Source of the DNA: Nicotiana tabacum
Taxonomy: Eukaryota; Streptophyta; Magnoliopsida; Solanales; Solanaceae
Assembly (NCBI RefSeq): GCF_000715075.1
Contig: NC_134087.1
Location: forward strand, 127,993,018 to 128,057,017
Direction: 5' to 3'
DNA length: 64,000 nucleotides
The translations under genes were made by a program, and so were the position numbers. The stretch's first letter is position 1. The number at the start of each line of letters is the position of its first letter. The notes under the pieces are model-generated. The model had not been told where the DNA came from. It saw only the letters and a list, made by a program, of their open reading frames with translations, and ran no database searches. This document shows, piece by piece, positions 1-12,638 of the stretch.

Positions 1-182
1 CACTTCATATCGTTCCATCTCCCTCTGAAATGTTGCAACTCTCCAAGCACAACCGCCGTTTTAGAGCCGGTTCCCATCTCTCTCTTCATAATTATCCTCT
101 CTCATTAAAAACCCTCTCCTTTCTTCACAGACCATAGTCCTCCATTAGAACTTCTCCAAAGAATTTTCTCTCTATCTCTTCA
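1..182 (+). other. Leader of Sirevirus envelope-like ORF
   Basis: A pyrimidine-rich stretch runs directly up to the ATG at 183. It contains a T/C tract ending in CACAG at 126-130, a good match to a plant 3' splice site. In Sirevirus-type copia elements the envelope-like gene lies downstream of pol and needs a separate message or readthrough, so an acceptor here would fit a spliced message. That role is inference. The pol gene of this element lies outside the window. Confidence 0.45.
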
Positions 183-1710
183 ATGGCTGACTCAAACTCT
201 GAAATTACTGCCACAGTCATCATTAATACTGAAAAACCTATTGAGTCATCCGTCCCCAATGAGTCTTCTGTAACTATCCCTGTCTTCATCACTAAAATCA
301 CCCCTAAACTAGATTTCTCATCACCCTCCAGTTCTAAGGTGACTATCTCAAAAACCCCTAAAGTCGTTGATCCTCCTTCTCTATCTTCTGAGATTCCTTT
401 TGATCAAGGGAAAAGTGGAGAACATGGTAAAAGTACTAAGGTCACAAAGGTTTCTGCCATTGTTGCTTCAGATTCTGTGCTTGCCATGGAGCCTATTGAG
501 GATGAAAATTTAGCAACTATCTTTGTGGTATCTACTAATGGAGTCTTACATGAGATAATTTCTGGTGCACCCATGTCTCAGTGGAATAAGACATAGGGAC
601 TGGTGGGAGAAGGAGCCATGGTGGCTGTTGAAGGCTCTGCACTAGCAGAAATTACTGGGCCCTCTCGTGAGGAACCTGACCCCTCTCTGGAGGAATTAGG
701 TCCGGGTTCTCACTCTCAGGCAAGTTCTGCTCCTGCATCTCCTCCTCCATTTGCTGTTGAGACCTTGGACATTCTAGTCCCTGAGATGAGGTCTAGTGAT
801 GAGGAGGATCAAGACAACATTCCTTTTGAAGCATTCATAGTCAAGTGAAGGGTAGTGTCCACTCTTGAGTCTTCTACCAAGCGACCTACTACTAGGTTGC
901 AAGAAAAGGTAGCTTATGAATCTACCCTTCAAAAGAGCAGAAAGAGTAGTAAGAAGAAAAAGAGGAGACTGGTGAAAGACAATGAAATAGTATGTGGTAA
1001 GGAAGTCCCTGTGGTGGAAGTTGAGGAGGAAACAACTGAGGAACCTAGTTCCTTAGTGAGAAGGTCCCAGAAGAAGAAGCAATCTACTTCAGTGGAGAAT
1101 GTTACAGCCCCCCAGTTTTAAAGTGAAAGATATTGTGAGTGAACCCTTAGTTTCTGATGAGGATGTGTTGGTCAAGTCTAAGGGAAAAGGAAAATCAAGT
1201 GGTGTGAAGTCTGGAAAGAGAAAGCTGGAACCAGTTAAGGAACTTGTTTCTGCAGAAAGGATGAAAAGTGAAACCAGTTCTGCTTCAGAATGATTAAGGC
1301 ACCAAAACGTTCTGTCCCAACAATTTATGATATGGTTGGTATAAGACAAGTCCTTGCAATGGTTGAGTTTCAACGGTAGGGGCACCTGTTCCAAATGGAT
1401 GCACCCAAAGTGTACGAAGATGAGGTTCAAAGCTTTTATGCAAGCCTCTTTCTTGTTGATACTGACGACATTTGTGCCTTGGTGAATGAGGTGGACATCG
1501 TGTTTGGTGTGAGTCTGCTTGGGGATATTCTTAAAATCCCTACAGTTGGTGTGTCTAGTGTGAAAGATGCGTGTGAGTCTAACTTCCAGAATGATATGGT
1601 AAAGGATAATGCGAACCAAAAGGGGGACTAGGTTCACAAGAAGGCATTACTCCCTGTTTATCAGTTGCTCTTCGAGTTGGTGAACAAAGTTCTGTTGCCT
1701 CGTGCTGAGA
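183..1710 (+). pseudogene. Envelope-like protein of Sirevirus (5' part), broken
   Basis: One reading frame from ATG 183 stays related through about 1631 but has in-frame stops at 594-596 and 846-848. It slips frame at a run of C near 1105, returns to the first frame at 1290 and meets another TAG near 1378. The product is rich in Ser, Thr, Glu and Lys, with basic blocks around 930-1230. The later part (1290-1700) resembles the conserved segment of Solanaceae envelope-like retrotransposon proteins; I recognise the family from memory and saw no viral envelope hallmark. The gene stops abruptly where a Tekay LTR begins at 1711 and resumes at 13543, so it is split by insertion. Confidence 0.7.
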
Positions 1711-2400
1711 TGTGACGACCCGGTCGGTCATTTTAAGAATTAACGTCCCAATCCCCTATTAACTTCTTTTCCCGAGTTTATTTCTACTATTTTGATTTGC
1801 CGGAACGTTCGATTTTGAGTTTCGGAGATTTTTGGGACACTTAGTCCCTAAATGAGAACTGAAGTGCCAGAAAGTTTATCGTAGTCGGAACATTATGAAG
1901 ACAACTTTGGAATGGAAATCCGATGGTTCCGTTAGCTCCGTTGGGTGATTTTAGGCTTGGTGGCATGTTCGGATTGTGTTTTGGAGATCCGTAGCTAATT
2001 TAGGCTTGAAATGCCGAAAGTTGAATTTTTGAAGTTTCCGGTTCGATAGTGAGATTTTGATCCAAGCGTCGGGATGGAATTACGGAAGTTGGAGTATCTC
2101 TGTAGTGTTTAATTTGACGTGTATGCAAAATTTTAGTTCATTCGAACGAGGTTTGATAGACTTTTTGATCGAAAGCATATTTTTAAAGTTTTGGAATTCT
2201 TAGGCTTGAATCCGATGAAAAATAGGTGTTTTGATGTTGTTTTGAGCATTCCAAACGTTGGAACAAATTTGAATGATGTTTTAGGATTGGTTTGCAGGTT
2301 TAGTTGAGGTCCCAAGGGGCCTCGGGGTGTGTTTTAGATGCTCAACGGGTCATTTTTGGACTTAGAGGATTGCAGAAAATGTAGCAGGTCTCCAGTTTTG

Positions 2401-2690
2401 GTTTCCTTCTTCGCGTTCATGAGTGGGGTCTCGCATTCGTGAAGATGATCTGGGGCTGGTGGAAGCTTAATGCTTCACATTCACGATGATGTTCCCGTAT
2501 TCGCGAAGTTGAGAGGTCGTATGACTACGCGTTCGCGAAGAGGGTCCCGCATTCACGTAGGTGGGGGAAGTTTGATACCGCGTTCGCAATAGGGGGCATT
2601 GCGTTCACGATGAAGGACATCTGGGCCAAGTGACGTTGTTCTTTGCGAATGTGAGGGTCCTTTCGCGTTCGCGAAGAAGGATTTACCTTG
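2401..2690 (+). repeat. U3 block of repeated GCGTTCGCGAA-like motifs
   Basis: Short near-palindromic units of the form GCGTTCGCGAA recur, many decayed to ATTCACG by C-to-T change. They lie just upstream of the candidate TATA. The partner LTR has the same block at about 10330-10600. The solo LTR has it at about 40480-40800 on the other strand. The second Tekay element has a different motif at this place. Confidence 0.7.
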
Positions 2691-3206
2691 GCAGATATAA
2701 AATTTCAAAGTCGAGAGTTTAGCCATTTTTGTAAAAACTAAAGCTTGGGAGCTCGGATTTGAGCGAGGTTTTGAGGGATTTTCAGAGATATCGATTGTGT
2801 AATTATTCTTAACTCCTTTTTTCTTGTAACCCATTAATCCAAACATGAATTCATCATCTAATTTCTGATTGGAGATGAAAATTGGGGAAAAGTTGGAAGA
2901 AAGTTCTTAGACCTAGAATTCGACTTTTGATTGGGAATTTGACCTTAAATTTGGATAATTTTGGTATGAATGAACTTGTGAGAGTGTGAGGATTCTGAAA
3001 ATATAAATTTTACCCGATTCCAAGATGTGGGCCCGAGGGGCATTTTGGTCATTTTACCTAATTGCGCGTATTAGCTTAGAATTTAATTGTAGAATTAGTT
3101 ACTTAAAGTGTTATTTATATTATAAAATTGAATTGAATAGATTTGGGCCATTTGGAGTCGAGTACTCGTGGCAAGAGCGTGGTTACGGGTTGAATTGAGC
3201 TGGTTC

Positions 3207-3215
3207 GAGGTAAGT
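3207..3215 (+). promoter_or_regulatory. Candidate splice donor GAG|GTAAGT in LTR
   Basis: GAGGTAAGT is the ideal plant 5' splice site. The same site inside TTCGAGGTAAGTG is present in the partner LTR (intron base 11138), both LTRs of the second Tekay element (17071, 25035) and the solo LTR (39946, - strand). The matching acceptor would be at the gag ATG; in this copy the acceptor reads CACAA instead of CACAG. Use of the site is inference. Confidence 0.5.
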
Positions 3216-3555
3216 GGCTTGCTTAACCTTGTGTGGGGGACCTTCCCCTTAGTATTTGGTATTATTATTAATTGAAATGCCTTGTACGTGAGGTGAGGAT
3301 TGCGTACTTGTGCTTATTATTGAAAATTGGATTTTTCATTAAGTAATTACTAGTATGTTTTCTTTCCTATTCTTATTACTTGCACTATTTAGCTTGTTGT
3401 TAGAGTAGGAAAGCATGCCTAAGTGATTTAATTACCTTATTTGCTCAAACTGCTTTACCTGAATTCTGTGCAGCATGCTAGGTTAGACTTACTTGTTTGC
3501 CTTAATATGAAAGTTGACATTTTTAAATACTTTCCTGTTGCTGCTGTGCATTTAC

Positions 3556-3835
3556 ATTGGGACTACGGATGTGGGATTCCGGTAGCTCCCCCTTGTCTCT
3601 TTATATTTGGGACTACGGATGTGGGATTCCGGTAGATCCCCCTGCACAATTATATGGAACTACGGGACTGTACCCGGTAGATTCTCCAGTACTGGGTATT
3701 TACATTTGGGACTACGGAACGGGATTCCGGTAGATCCCCGCACACTATGAGTTGGACTACGGGACGGGATCCCGGGAGATCCATTGGATATGTATATTTG
3801 GGACTACAGGACGGTATCCTGGGAGATCCCCGATT
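3556..3835 (+). repeat. Minisatellite in LTR (GGGACTACGG...GGTAGATCCCC)
   Basis: About five or six degenerate units of 45-65 bp, each with GGGACTACGG, a GGGATTCC-like core and a GATCCCC end. Equivalent arrays lie at 11480-11760, 17420-17780 and 25380-25750 in the other Tekay LTRs. They sit downstream of the conserved splice donor and would be removed if it is used. Confidence 0.85.
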
Positions 3836-4510
3836 GTTATTTTGGTATAACGTCGTATTTCTTTCTATGTTTACCTTGTCTCTGTAATAGTTGTTGTTGT
3901 CCATTTATATCCTGTGTTACTTTTACTGCTATATTTATTTAAACTGTTCTGTTCTACACTGTCGAACTTTATATTTTATTTAACCTCAGTAGGGCCCTGA
4001 TCTTCCTCATCACTACCCGACCGAGGTTAGGCTTGGCACTTACTCAGTACCGCTTTGGTGTACTCATGCCCTTTCTACGCATGTTTTTCATATGCAAAAA
4101 AGTACATCGACTCAGTCCTACCACCCGTGATGCGAGGCGACTGCTCTAGAGACTTCAAGGTATATATGCTGCATCCGCAGACCGATGAGTCCCTTTCTAT
4201 TCTAGCTTTTAAACATTTGCCCTTCTGCATTTCTTTTCCTTGTTAGATATTCTGGAGTTAGACACTGTTAGACATTTAAAGGCTTGTGGTTCCATGAGTT
4301 TTCGGGTTTTGGGATAGTGTATTAGATTTCGAGAAGTTGTGTTGTATATGCCAAGTGGCATTTTAAATATTGTTTCATTCGGTTATTTTTGGCTTTGATT
4401 ATTTCTTCCACAAGTTTCGTTTATTTTCCGCAATTGTTAGGCTTACCTAGTTGTAGAGACTAGGTGTCGTTACGACAGTTCACAGAGGGCGAACTGGGGT
4501 TGTGACAAGT

Positions 4511-4522
4511 TGGTATCAGAGC
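4511..4522 (+). other. Primer-binding site, initiator tRNA-Met
   Basis: TGGTATCAGAGC three bases after the LTR end is the exact complement of the 3' end of plant initiator tRNA-Met, the usual primer of chromoviruses. It is intact here. Confidence 0.95.
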
Positions 4523-4709
4523 TCTAGGTTCATAGGAGTCATGGATCACAAGCCGGTTTATTAGAGTCTCGCTGATCGGCATGGAGACGTCTGTACTTAT
4601 CTACGAGAGGCTATGTAACTGTAAGGAAAATTTCCACTTCATTTGATTTCCTTGTCATACGATATTTTGACATCATAATTCTAAACATTTGTCTTCTATT
4701 CTCTCACAA

Positions 4710-6130
4710 ATGGTGAGGACACGTGCTACTTGAGATGATCAGGCACCCGCGCCCCCTACTACAGCTGTCAGAGGCTGGGGCCGGGGTAGAGGCTGAGGAC
4801 GCGCATGTGGTGCAGCCAGAGCACCTGTGCGACCTGCCACCGAGATACCACCAGCAAATCCAGCCGGATTCCAGGCACCTGATACACCTACTACTGCTAC
4901 TACTCTAGCTCTTCAGGAGACTCTGGCACAGTTCATGAGCATGTATACCACTTTGGCTTAGGCAGGGTTGCTTCCCCTTGCTACAACTACGTCTCAGGCC
5001 GGGGGAGGAGCACAGACTTTCGCCGCCTGCACTCCTGAGAAGCGAGTGCATGTTGAGCAGGTCCTTGAGATTATTCCTGTACCACCTGCAGTACCAATTC
5101 AGCACGAGGGCAGGGCAGCGATTTTCGAGGAGGAGCAACTGAGGCTTGAGAGGTTCAAGATGTACAAGCCTCCTGCATTCAGTGGTCTAACATCGGAGGA
5201 TATTCTAGGATTTCAAGATGAGTGTTACCACATTCTCCGTACCATGGGTATATCAGGATCAAGCGGGGTTTCCGTCACTACTTTCTAGCTTCGAGGAGCC
5301 GCCTATGAGTGGTGGCGCACCTATGAGTTAGATAGTCCGGATGAGGCTGCTTTACTGACTTGGACTCAATTTTCAGATCTGTTCCTAAGAGAGTATGTTC
5401 CCTAGAGCCTCTGGGACACGTGCAGAGTTTGAGCATTTGCGCCAGGGTGCTATGACTGTTTCAGAGTATGCTATCTGTTACACTAGTTTGTCTAGGCATG
5501 CACCAGCCTTGGTTTCTACTATTCGCAAGAGGGTTCGCCGGTTTATTGAGGGCCTTCTTTCTAGCATCAAGTCTAGCATGGCTCGTGATTTGGAGATGGA
5601 CATTTCTTATCAGTATGCGGTGAGCATTGCTAGGAGGATTGAGGGTATGCATGCTAGGGAGAGAGCGGAGAGGGAGGCTAAGAGGTTTCGAGAGTCGGGC
5701 CATTTCTCTGGTACTTGTGCCCTAGCAGTAGGTTGTCGTGGTAGTGGTTATATGAGTTGCCCTGTTCATTCAGCTCTTCTAGTAGCCAGTGGTATTCAAG
5801 CTCCTCCTAGACCTCAGGAGCCTTATTATGCACTACCGGTATCTAGCGCGCCTCATGTGCGGGGTGCTTTCAAAGGTCTGTCCAGCATACCTGGCCCAAG
5901 CCAGTCATACCACCACGTCCTCTCAGAGCTTGTTTTGAGTGTGGTGACACACGCCATATGGTAAGGGATTGCCTTGACTTGGGAGGGGTGCACCTCCATA
6001 GACTTATCAACCACAGTATACCATGTAGAGTTCTCAGGCTATGGTTACAGCTCCAGTTGCTACCCCACCTACTCAGCCAGCTAGAGGTGGAGGTCCGGGA
6101 GGTAGAGGTCACCCTAGAGGGGGAGCCATG
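4710..6130 (+). pseudogene. gag: Tekay gag, broken (first internal region)
   Basis: The gag start is the ATG at 4710, the same start as in the two sister copies (12639 and 18665). Visible parts are an Arg/Gly/Ala-rich N-terminus, the capsid core with the AAYEWWRTYELDSPDEA motif near 5300, and a zinc knuckle C-x2-C-x4-H-x4-C at about 5927-5970 with all four ligands present. Codon 29 is TGA, codon 84 is TAG, a stop lies near 5287, and the frame shifts between 5290 and 5395 and again before the knuckle. The protein would have packaged element RNA into virus-like particles in the cytoplasm. This copy cannot make it. Confidence 0.85.
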
Positions 6131-6179
6131 CCAGATACTATGCCTTTCATGCCCGTACCGAGGCTGTTGCCTCCGATTC

Positions 6180-9100
6180 TATCATCATAGGTATTATACT
6201 GGTTTGTCACAGAGATGCATCGGTTCTATTCGATCCAGGCTCCACTTACTCTTACGTGTCTTCTTATATTACTCCGCATTTGGGTGTACCTTGGGATTCT
6301 TTTAGTTCCCCTGTTTACGTTTCTACTCCTGTGGGAGATTCTCTTATTGTGGATCGTATTTATCAGTTGTGTTTGGTTACTCTTAGTAGTTTTGAGACCA
6401 TAGATGATTTATTGTTGCTCAGCATGGTAGATTTTGACATTATCTTGGGCATGGACTGGTTGTTGCCCCATTATGCGATTCATGATTGTCACGCCAAAAC
6501 CGTGATGCTGGCAATGCCAAGTATACCGAGTGTTGAGTGGAGGGCTACTTTAGATCACACTCCCAGTAGAGTTATTTCTTTTCTTAAAGCTCAGCGTATG
6601 GTTGAGAAGGGGTGTGACGCGTATTTAGCTTATGTCAGATATGTCAGTATTGATACCCCTTCAGTTGATTCAGTCCCAGTAGTATAGGATTTTCCCTATG
6701 TGTTTCCAGCTGATCTTCCAGTCATGCCGCCTGATAGAGATATTGATTTTGGCATTGATCTATTGTAGGGCACTCCGCCCATTTCTATTCCTCCATATCG
6801 TATGGCTTCTCCTGAGTTGAAAGAGTTAAATGATCAGTTACAGGAATTGCTTGATAAGGGTTTTATTAGGCCCAGTGTATCATCTTGGGTGCTCCTGTCT
6901 TGTTTGTGAAGAAAAAGGATGGTTCTATGCGTATGTGTATTGATTATCGCCAGTTAAACAAGGTTACAGTGAAGAACCATTATCCTTTGCCTCGTATTAT
7001 TGATCTGTTTGACCAGCTTCAGGATGCACGAGTGTTTTCTAAGATTGATTTGCGCTCAGGTTACCATCAATTGAAGATTCGGGAGCCAAATATTCCAAAG
7101 ACTGCTTTCAGGACTCGGTATGGTCATTACGAGTTCCTTGTCATGTCATTTGGGCTAACCAATTCTCTATCAGCTTTTATGCACTTGATGCACAGTGTGT
7201 TCCGGCCGTATCTTAACTCGTTCATCATCGTCTTTATTGATGATATTTTGGTGTATTCCCGGAGTCGGGAAGATCATGAGCAACACCTGAGAACTGTGCT
7301 TCAGACTCTGAGAGAGAAGTTATATACTAAGTTCACGAAATGTGAGTTTTGGTTGGATTCAGTGGCATTATTAGGCCACGTGGTATCGAGTGAGGGTATT
7401 CAGGTGGATCCGAAAAAGATAGAGGCCGTGCAGAGTTGGCCCAGACCATCCTTAGCTACAAATATCCACAGTTTCCTTGGCTTGGTGGGTTACTACCGTC
7501 GTTTTGTCGAGGGGTTTTCATCGATTGCAGCCCCTATGACCAGGTTGACCTAGAAGGGTGCTCCGTTCCAATGTACGGAGGAGTGTGAGGCGAGCTTTCA
7601 GAAGCTCAAGATAGCTTTGACTATAGCACCAATTTTGATACTACCTACAGGTTCGGGGTCTTATACGGTTTATTGTGATGCCTCGAGGATTGGCCTCAGA
7701 GCGGTGTTGATGCGGGACGGTAGGGTGATTGCCTATGCATCCAGACAGTTGAAGGTACATGAGAAGAATTATCCGGTCCATGACTAAGAGTTAGCTGCCA
7801 TTGTCCACGCCCTGAAGATCTGGCACCATTATTTATACGACATGCCCTATGAGATTTTTAATGACCATCGGAGCTTGCAGCACCTGTTCAAGCAAAAGGA
7901 TCTAGATTTGCACTAGAAAAGGTGGTTAGAGTTGCTGAAGAATTATATTATCACTATTTTGTATCACCCGGGCAAGGCCAATGTGGTGGCCGATGCCTTG
8001 AGTCGCCGGGCAGAGAGTCTGGGGAGTTTGGCTTATTTACCAGCATCAGAGAGGCCTATGGCGATGGATGTTCAAGCCTTATACAGCCAGTTTGTGAGAT
8101 TGGATCTTTTGGAGCCTAGTCGGGTTTTAGCTTGCATGGTCTCTTGGTCTTCCTTATTTAATCGTGTATCAGGGAGCGGCAGTATGATGACCCTTATTTG
8201 CTTGTCCTCAAGGACAAGGTCCAGCACGGTGATGCCAGAGATGCGACTATAGGTGATGATGGAGTATTGAGGATACAGGGTCGAATTTGTGTCCCCAATG
8301 TTGATGGGCTTCGGGAGTTGATTCTATAGAAGGCCCATAGTTCACGGTATTCCATCCATGCGGGTGCCGCGAAGATGTATCAGGATTTGAGGCAACAATA
8401 CTAGTGGAGGCGGATAAAGAAAGATATAGTTGGATTTGTAGATCGGTGCCTCAACTGTCAGCAGGTGAAGTTTGAGCACCAGAGACCGGGTGGGTTGCTT
8501 CAGCAGATAGTAATTCCGTAGTGGAAGTGGGAGCGGATTACCATGGACTTTGTAGTTGGGCTCCCACGGACTTTTAGAAAATTCGATGCTATTTGGGTGA
8601 TTGTGGATCGGCTGACCAAGTCCGACATTTCATTCCTTTGTGTACTACTTATGCATCAAAGCGGTTGGCAGAGATTCACATCTGGGAGATTGTTCGTCTG
8701 CATGGTATTCCAGTGTCCATCATTTCAGATAGAGGTACACAGTTCACATCATGGTTCTGGAGGGCCGTTCAACATGAGTTGGGTACTCGGGTGGAGTTGA
8801 GTACAATATTTCACCCTTAGACTGATAGACAGTCGCAACGCACTATTCAAATTCTTGAGGATATGATCCGTGCATGTGTGATCGAGTTTAGAGGGTCTTG
8901 GTATCAGTTCTTGCCATTGGCAGATTTTGCCTACAACAACAGTTACCATTCCAGCATTCAGATGGCACCGTATGAGGCTTTATATGGTAGGCGGTGTAGA
9001 TCCCCTGTGGGTTGGTTTGAGCCGGGTGAGGCTAGATTATTGGGCACAGACTTAGTTCAGGATGCTTTGGAGAAGGTTAAGGTGATTCAGGATAGACTCC

Positions 9101-9618
9101 GTACAGCCCAGTCCAGACAGAAGAGTTACGCAGATCGGAAGGTTTGTGATGTTTCCTATATGGTTGGAGAGCGGGTTCTGTTTCGAGGTTCGCCTATGAA
9201 GGGCGTTATGAGATTTGGGAAGAAAGGGAAGTTGAGTCCCAGGTTTATTGGCCCTTTTGAGATATTTAGGCGTATTGGGGAGGTTGCTTATGAGCTTGCC
9301 TTACCTCCCAGCTTGGCAGGAGTTCATCCGGTATTTCATGTTTCGATGCTCCGGAGGTATCACGATGATTCGTCGCTCGTGTTGGATTTCAGTTCAATCT
9401 AGTTGGACAAGGATCTATCTTATGTTGAGGAGCCAGTGGCAATATTGGACAGGCAGGTTAGAAAGCTGAGGTCAAAGAACATTGCTTCAGTAAAGGTTCA
9501 GTGGCGGGGTCAGCCGGTCGAGGAGGCGACCTGGGAGACGTAGCAGGATATGTGTAGCTATTACCCTTATCTTTTCACTACTTCAGGTATGTCTCTATGC
9601 TCGTTCGAGGACGAATGA
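6180..9618 (+). pseudogene. pol: Tekay protease-RT-RNase H-integrase-chromodomain, broken
   Basis: Domains in order: retropepsin with the DPGS active site (about 6230) and ILGMDWL; RT from about 6890 with the catalytic FIDD at about 7231-7245; RNase H (about 7640-8010); integrase with its zinc-finger region (about 8340-8470) and DDE core; and a C-terminal chromodomain at about 9420-9545, which defines chromoviruses and targets insertion to marked chromatin. Stops include 6685-6687, near 6766 and 7551-7553, with others in RNase H and integrase. Frameshifts lie near 6886 (one G lost) and near 8623 in integrase. Natural end TGA at 9616-9618. Confidence 0.9.
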
Positions 9619-9626
9619 ATGTTTAA

Positions 9627-9637
9627 GTGTAGGAGGA
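9627..9637 (+). other. Polypurine tract
   Basis: GTGTAGGAGGA directly before the second LTR. The same sequence precedes the 3' LTR of the second Tekay element, which supports its role as the plus-strand primer. Confidence 0.75.
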
Positions 9638-12436
9638 TGTGATGACCCGGCCGGTCATCTTAAGAATTAATGCACCGATCCCCTATTAACTGCTTTCCTC
9701 GAGTTTATTTCTACTATTTTAATCTGCCGGGACGTTCGATTTTGAGTTTCGGAGAGTTTTGGGACACTTAGTCCCTAAATGAGAGCTTAAGTGTTGGAAA
9801 GTTGACCGTAGTTGGAATAGTGTGCAAATTGCCTCGGAATGGAAATCCAATGGTTCTGTTAGCTCCGTTGGGTAATTTTGGGCTTAGGGGCATGTTCGGA
9901 TTGTGTTTTGGATGTCTGTAGCTAATTTAGGCTTGAAATGTCGAAAGTTGAATTTTTGAAGTTTCCAGTTCGATAGTGAGATTTTGATCTGAGGGTTGGG
10001 ATGGAATTTCGGAAGTTGGAATAGCTCCGTAGTGTTTAATGTAATTTGTGTGCAAAATTTCAAGTCATTCGGATGAGGTTTGATAGACTTTTTGATCAAA
10101 AGCGTATTTTTAAAGTTTTGAAATTTTTAGGCTTGAATCCGATGAATAATAGGGGTTTTGATGTTGTTTTGAGCGTTCTGAAGGTTGGAACAAGTTTGAA
10201 TGATATTTTAGGATTGGTTGGGAGGTTTGGTTGATGTCCCGGGGGCCTTGGGTGTGTTTCAGATGCTCAACGGGTCATTTTTGGACTTAGAAGATTGCAG
10301 AAAATGCAGCAGGTCTCCAGTTCTGGTTTCCTTCTTTGCGTTCGCGAGTGGGGTCTCGCATTCACGAAGAGGAGCTGGGGCTGGTGGAAGCTTAACACTT
10401 CGCATTCGCGATGATGGTCCCGTGTTCGTGAAGCTGAGAGGTCGTATGCCTACGCGTTCGTGAAGAGGGTCCCGCGTTCGCGTAGGAGGGGGAAGTTTGC
10501 TACCACGTTTGCGTAGGCGGGGCATCACATTCGCGATGAAGGACATCTGGGCCAAGAGAAGTTGATTTGCGAATGCAAGTGTCCTTCCGCATTCGCGAAG
10601 AAGGATTTACCTGGGCAAAAATAAAATTTCAAGGTCGAGGGTTTAGCCAATTTTGTGAAAACTAAAGCTTGGGAGCTCGGATTTGAGTGAGGTTTCGAGG
10701 GATTTTCAGAGATATCGATTGGGTAATGATTCTTAACTCCTTTTTGCTTGTAACCCATTAATCCAAATATGAATTCATCATTTAATTTCGGATTGGAGAT
10801 GAAAATTGGGGAAAAGTTGGAAGAAAGTTCTTAGACCTAGAATTCGACTTTTGATTGGGAATTTTACCTTAGATTTGGAAAATTTTGGTATGCATGAACT
10901 CGTGAGAGTGTGAGGATTTTGAAAATATAAATTTTACCCGATTCCGAGGCGTGGGCCCAAGGGGCATTTTGGTCATTTATCTAATTGCGCGTATTAACTC
11001 AGAATTTAATTGTAGAATCAGTTACTTGAAGTGTTATTTACATTATGAAATTGAATTGAATTGAATAGATTTGGGCCATTTGGAGTCGATTACTCGTGGC
11101 AAGAGCGTGGTTCCGGGTTGAATTGAGCTGGTTCGAGGTAAGTGGCTTGCCTAACCTTGTGTGGGGGACCTTCCCCTTAGGATTTGGTATTATTGTTAAT
11201 TGAAATGCCTTGTACGTGAGGTGACGAGTGCGTACTTGTGCTAATTGTTGAAAATTCAGTTTTTCATTAAGTAATTACTAGTATGTTTTCTTTCCTATTC
11301 TTATTACTTGCACTATTTAGCTTGTTGTTATATTAGGAAAGCATGCCTAAGTGATTTAATTACCTTATTTGCTCAAACTTCTTTACCTTAATTCTGTGTA
11401 GCATGCTAGGTTAGACTTACTTGTTTGCCTTAATATGAAATTTGACATTTTTGAATACTTTCCTGTTGCTGCTGTGCATTTACATTGGGAATACGGATGT
11501 GGGATTCCGGTAGCTCCCCCTTGTCTTTTTATATTTGGGACTACGGATGTGGGATTTCGGTAGATCCCCCTGCACAATTATATGGAACTATGGGACTGTA
11601 CCCGGTAGATTCTCCAGTACTGGGTATTTACATTTGGGACTACGGAACAGGATTCAGGTAGATCCCCGCACACTATGAGTTGGACTACGGGACGGGATCC
11701 CGGGAGATCCATTGGATATGTATATTTGGGACTACAGGACGGTATCCTGGGAGATCCCCGATTGTTATTTTGGTACTACGTCGTATTTCTTCCTGTGTTT
11801 ACCTTGTCTCTATAATAGTTGTTATTGCCCATTTATATCCTGTGTTACTTTTATTGCTATATTTATTTAAACTGTTCTATTCTACGCTGTCGAATTTTAT
11901 TTTTATTTAACCTCAGTAGGGACCTGACCTTGCTCGTCACTACCCGACCGAGATTAGGCTTGGCACATACTGAGTACCGCTATGGTGTACTCATGCCCTT
12001 TTTGCGCATGTTTCTCATGTGCAGATCCAGCTACGTCGACTCAGTCCTACCACCCGTAAGGTGATGCGACTTCTCTAGAGACTTCGAGGTACATCATCCG
12101 CGTCCACAGACCAAGGAGTCCCTTTCTATTCTAGCTTTTAAACATTTGCCCTTTTGTATTTCTTTTCCTTGTTAGACATTCTGGAGTTAGACGCTATTAG
12201 ACATTCAAAGGCTTGTGGTTCCGTGAGTTTCCGGGTTTTGGGATAGTGTATTAGATTCTGAGAAGTTGTGTTGTATATGCCGAGCAACATTTTAAATACT
12301 TTTTCATTCGGTTATTTTTGGCTTTGATTATTTCTTCCGCAATTTTCGTTTATTTTCCGCAATTGTTAAGCTTACCTAGTCGTAGAGACTAGGTGCCGTC
12401 ACGACAGTTCACGGAGGGCGAACTAGGGTCGTGACA
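9638..12436 (+). repeat. Second LTR of Tekay array
   Basis: Partner of 1711-4507, same length within 2 bp, starting TGTGATGACC and ending GTGACA. Unlike a normal 3' LTR it is followed at once by a primer-binding site and gag, so it serves as 3' LTR for one internal region and 5' LTR for another. Splice donor at 11135-11143; minisatellite at about 11480-11760. Confidence 0.9.
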
Positions 12437-12439
12437 AGT

Positions 12440-12451
12440 TGGTATCAAAGC
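12440..12451 (+). other. Second primer-binding site (tRNA-Met, one mismatch)
   Basis: TGGTATCAAAGC, one base from the consensus. Its position three bases after an LTR end shows that a second element body begins here. Confidence 0.85.
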
Positions 12452-12638
12452 TCAAGGTTCATAGGATTCATGGATCACAAGCCGGTTTTTTAGAGTTTCA
12501 CTGATCGGTACGGAGACGTCTGTACTTATCTACGAGAGGCTATGTAATTGTTAGGAAAATTTCAACTTCATTTGATTTCCTTGTCGTGCGATATTTTGAC
12601 ATCACAATTCTAAACTTCTGTCTTCTATTCTCTCACAG

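Larger units (their letters stand above)
1711..4507 (+). repeat. 5' LTR of Tekay array
   Basis: Starts TGTGACGACC and ends GTGACA, directly before the primer-binding site. It holds an upstream block of TTCGCG-type short inverted motifs, a candidate TATA at 2696-2702, a strong splice donor at 3207-3215 and a minisatellite at about 3556-3835. Its partner is 9638-12436. No ORF in it looks real. Confidence 0.9.

Noticed and set aside
183..1710. A host protein-coding gene
   Set aside because: Stops and frameshifts, continuation on the far side of an insertion, and a downstream polypurine tract plus LTR fit a retrotransposon envelope-like gene better.
4511..4522. Part of a tRNA gene
   Set aside because: Only the 3' complement of tRNA-Met is present, placed three bases after an LTR end; it is a primer-binding site.
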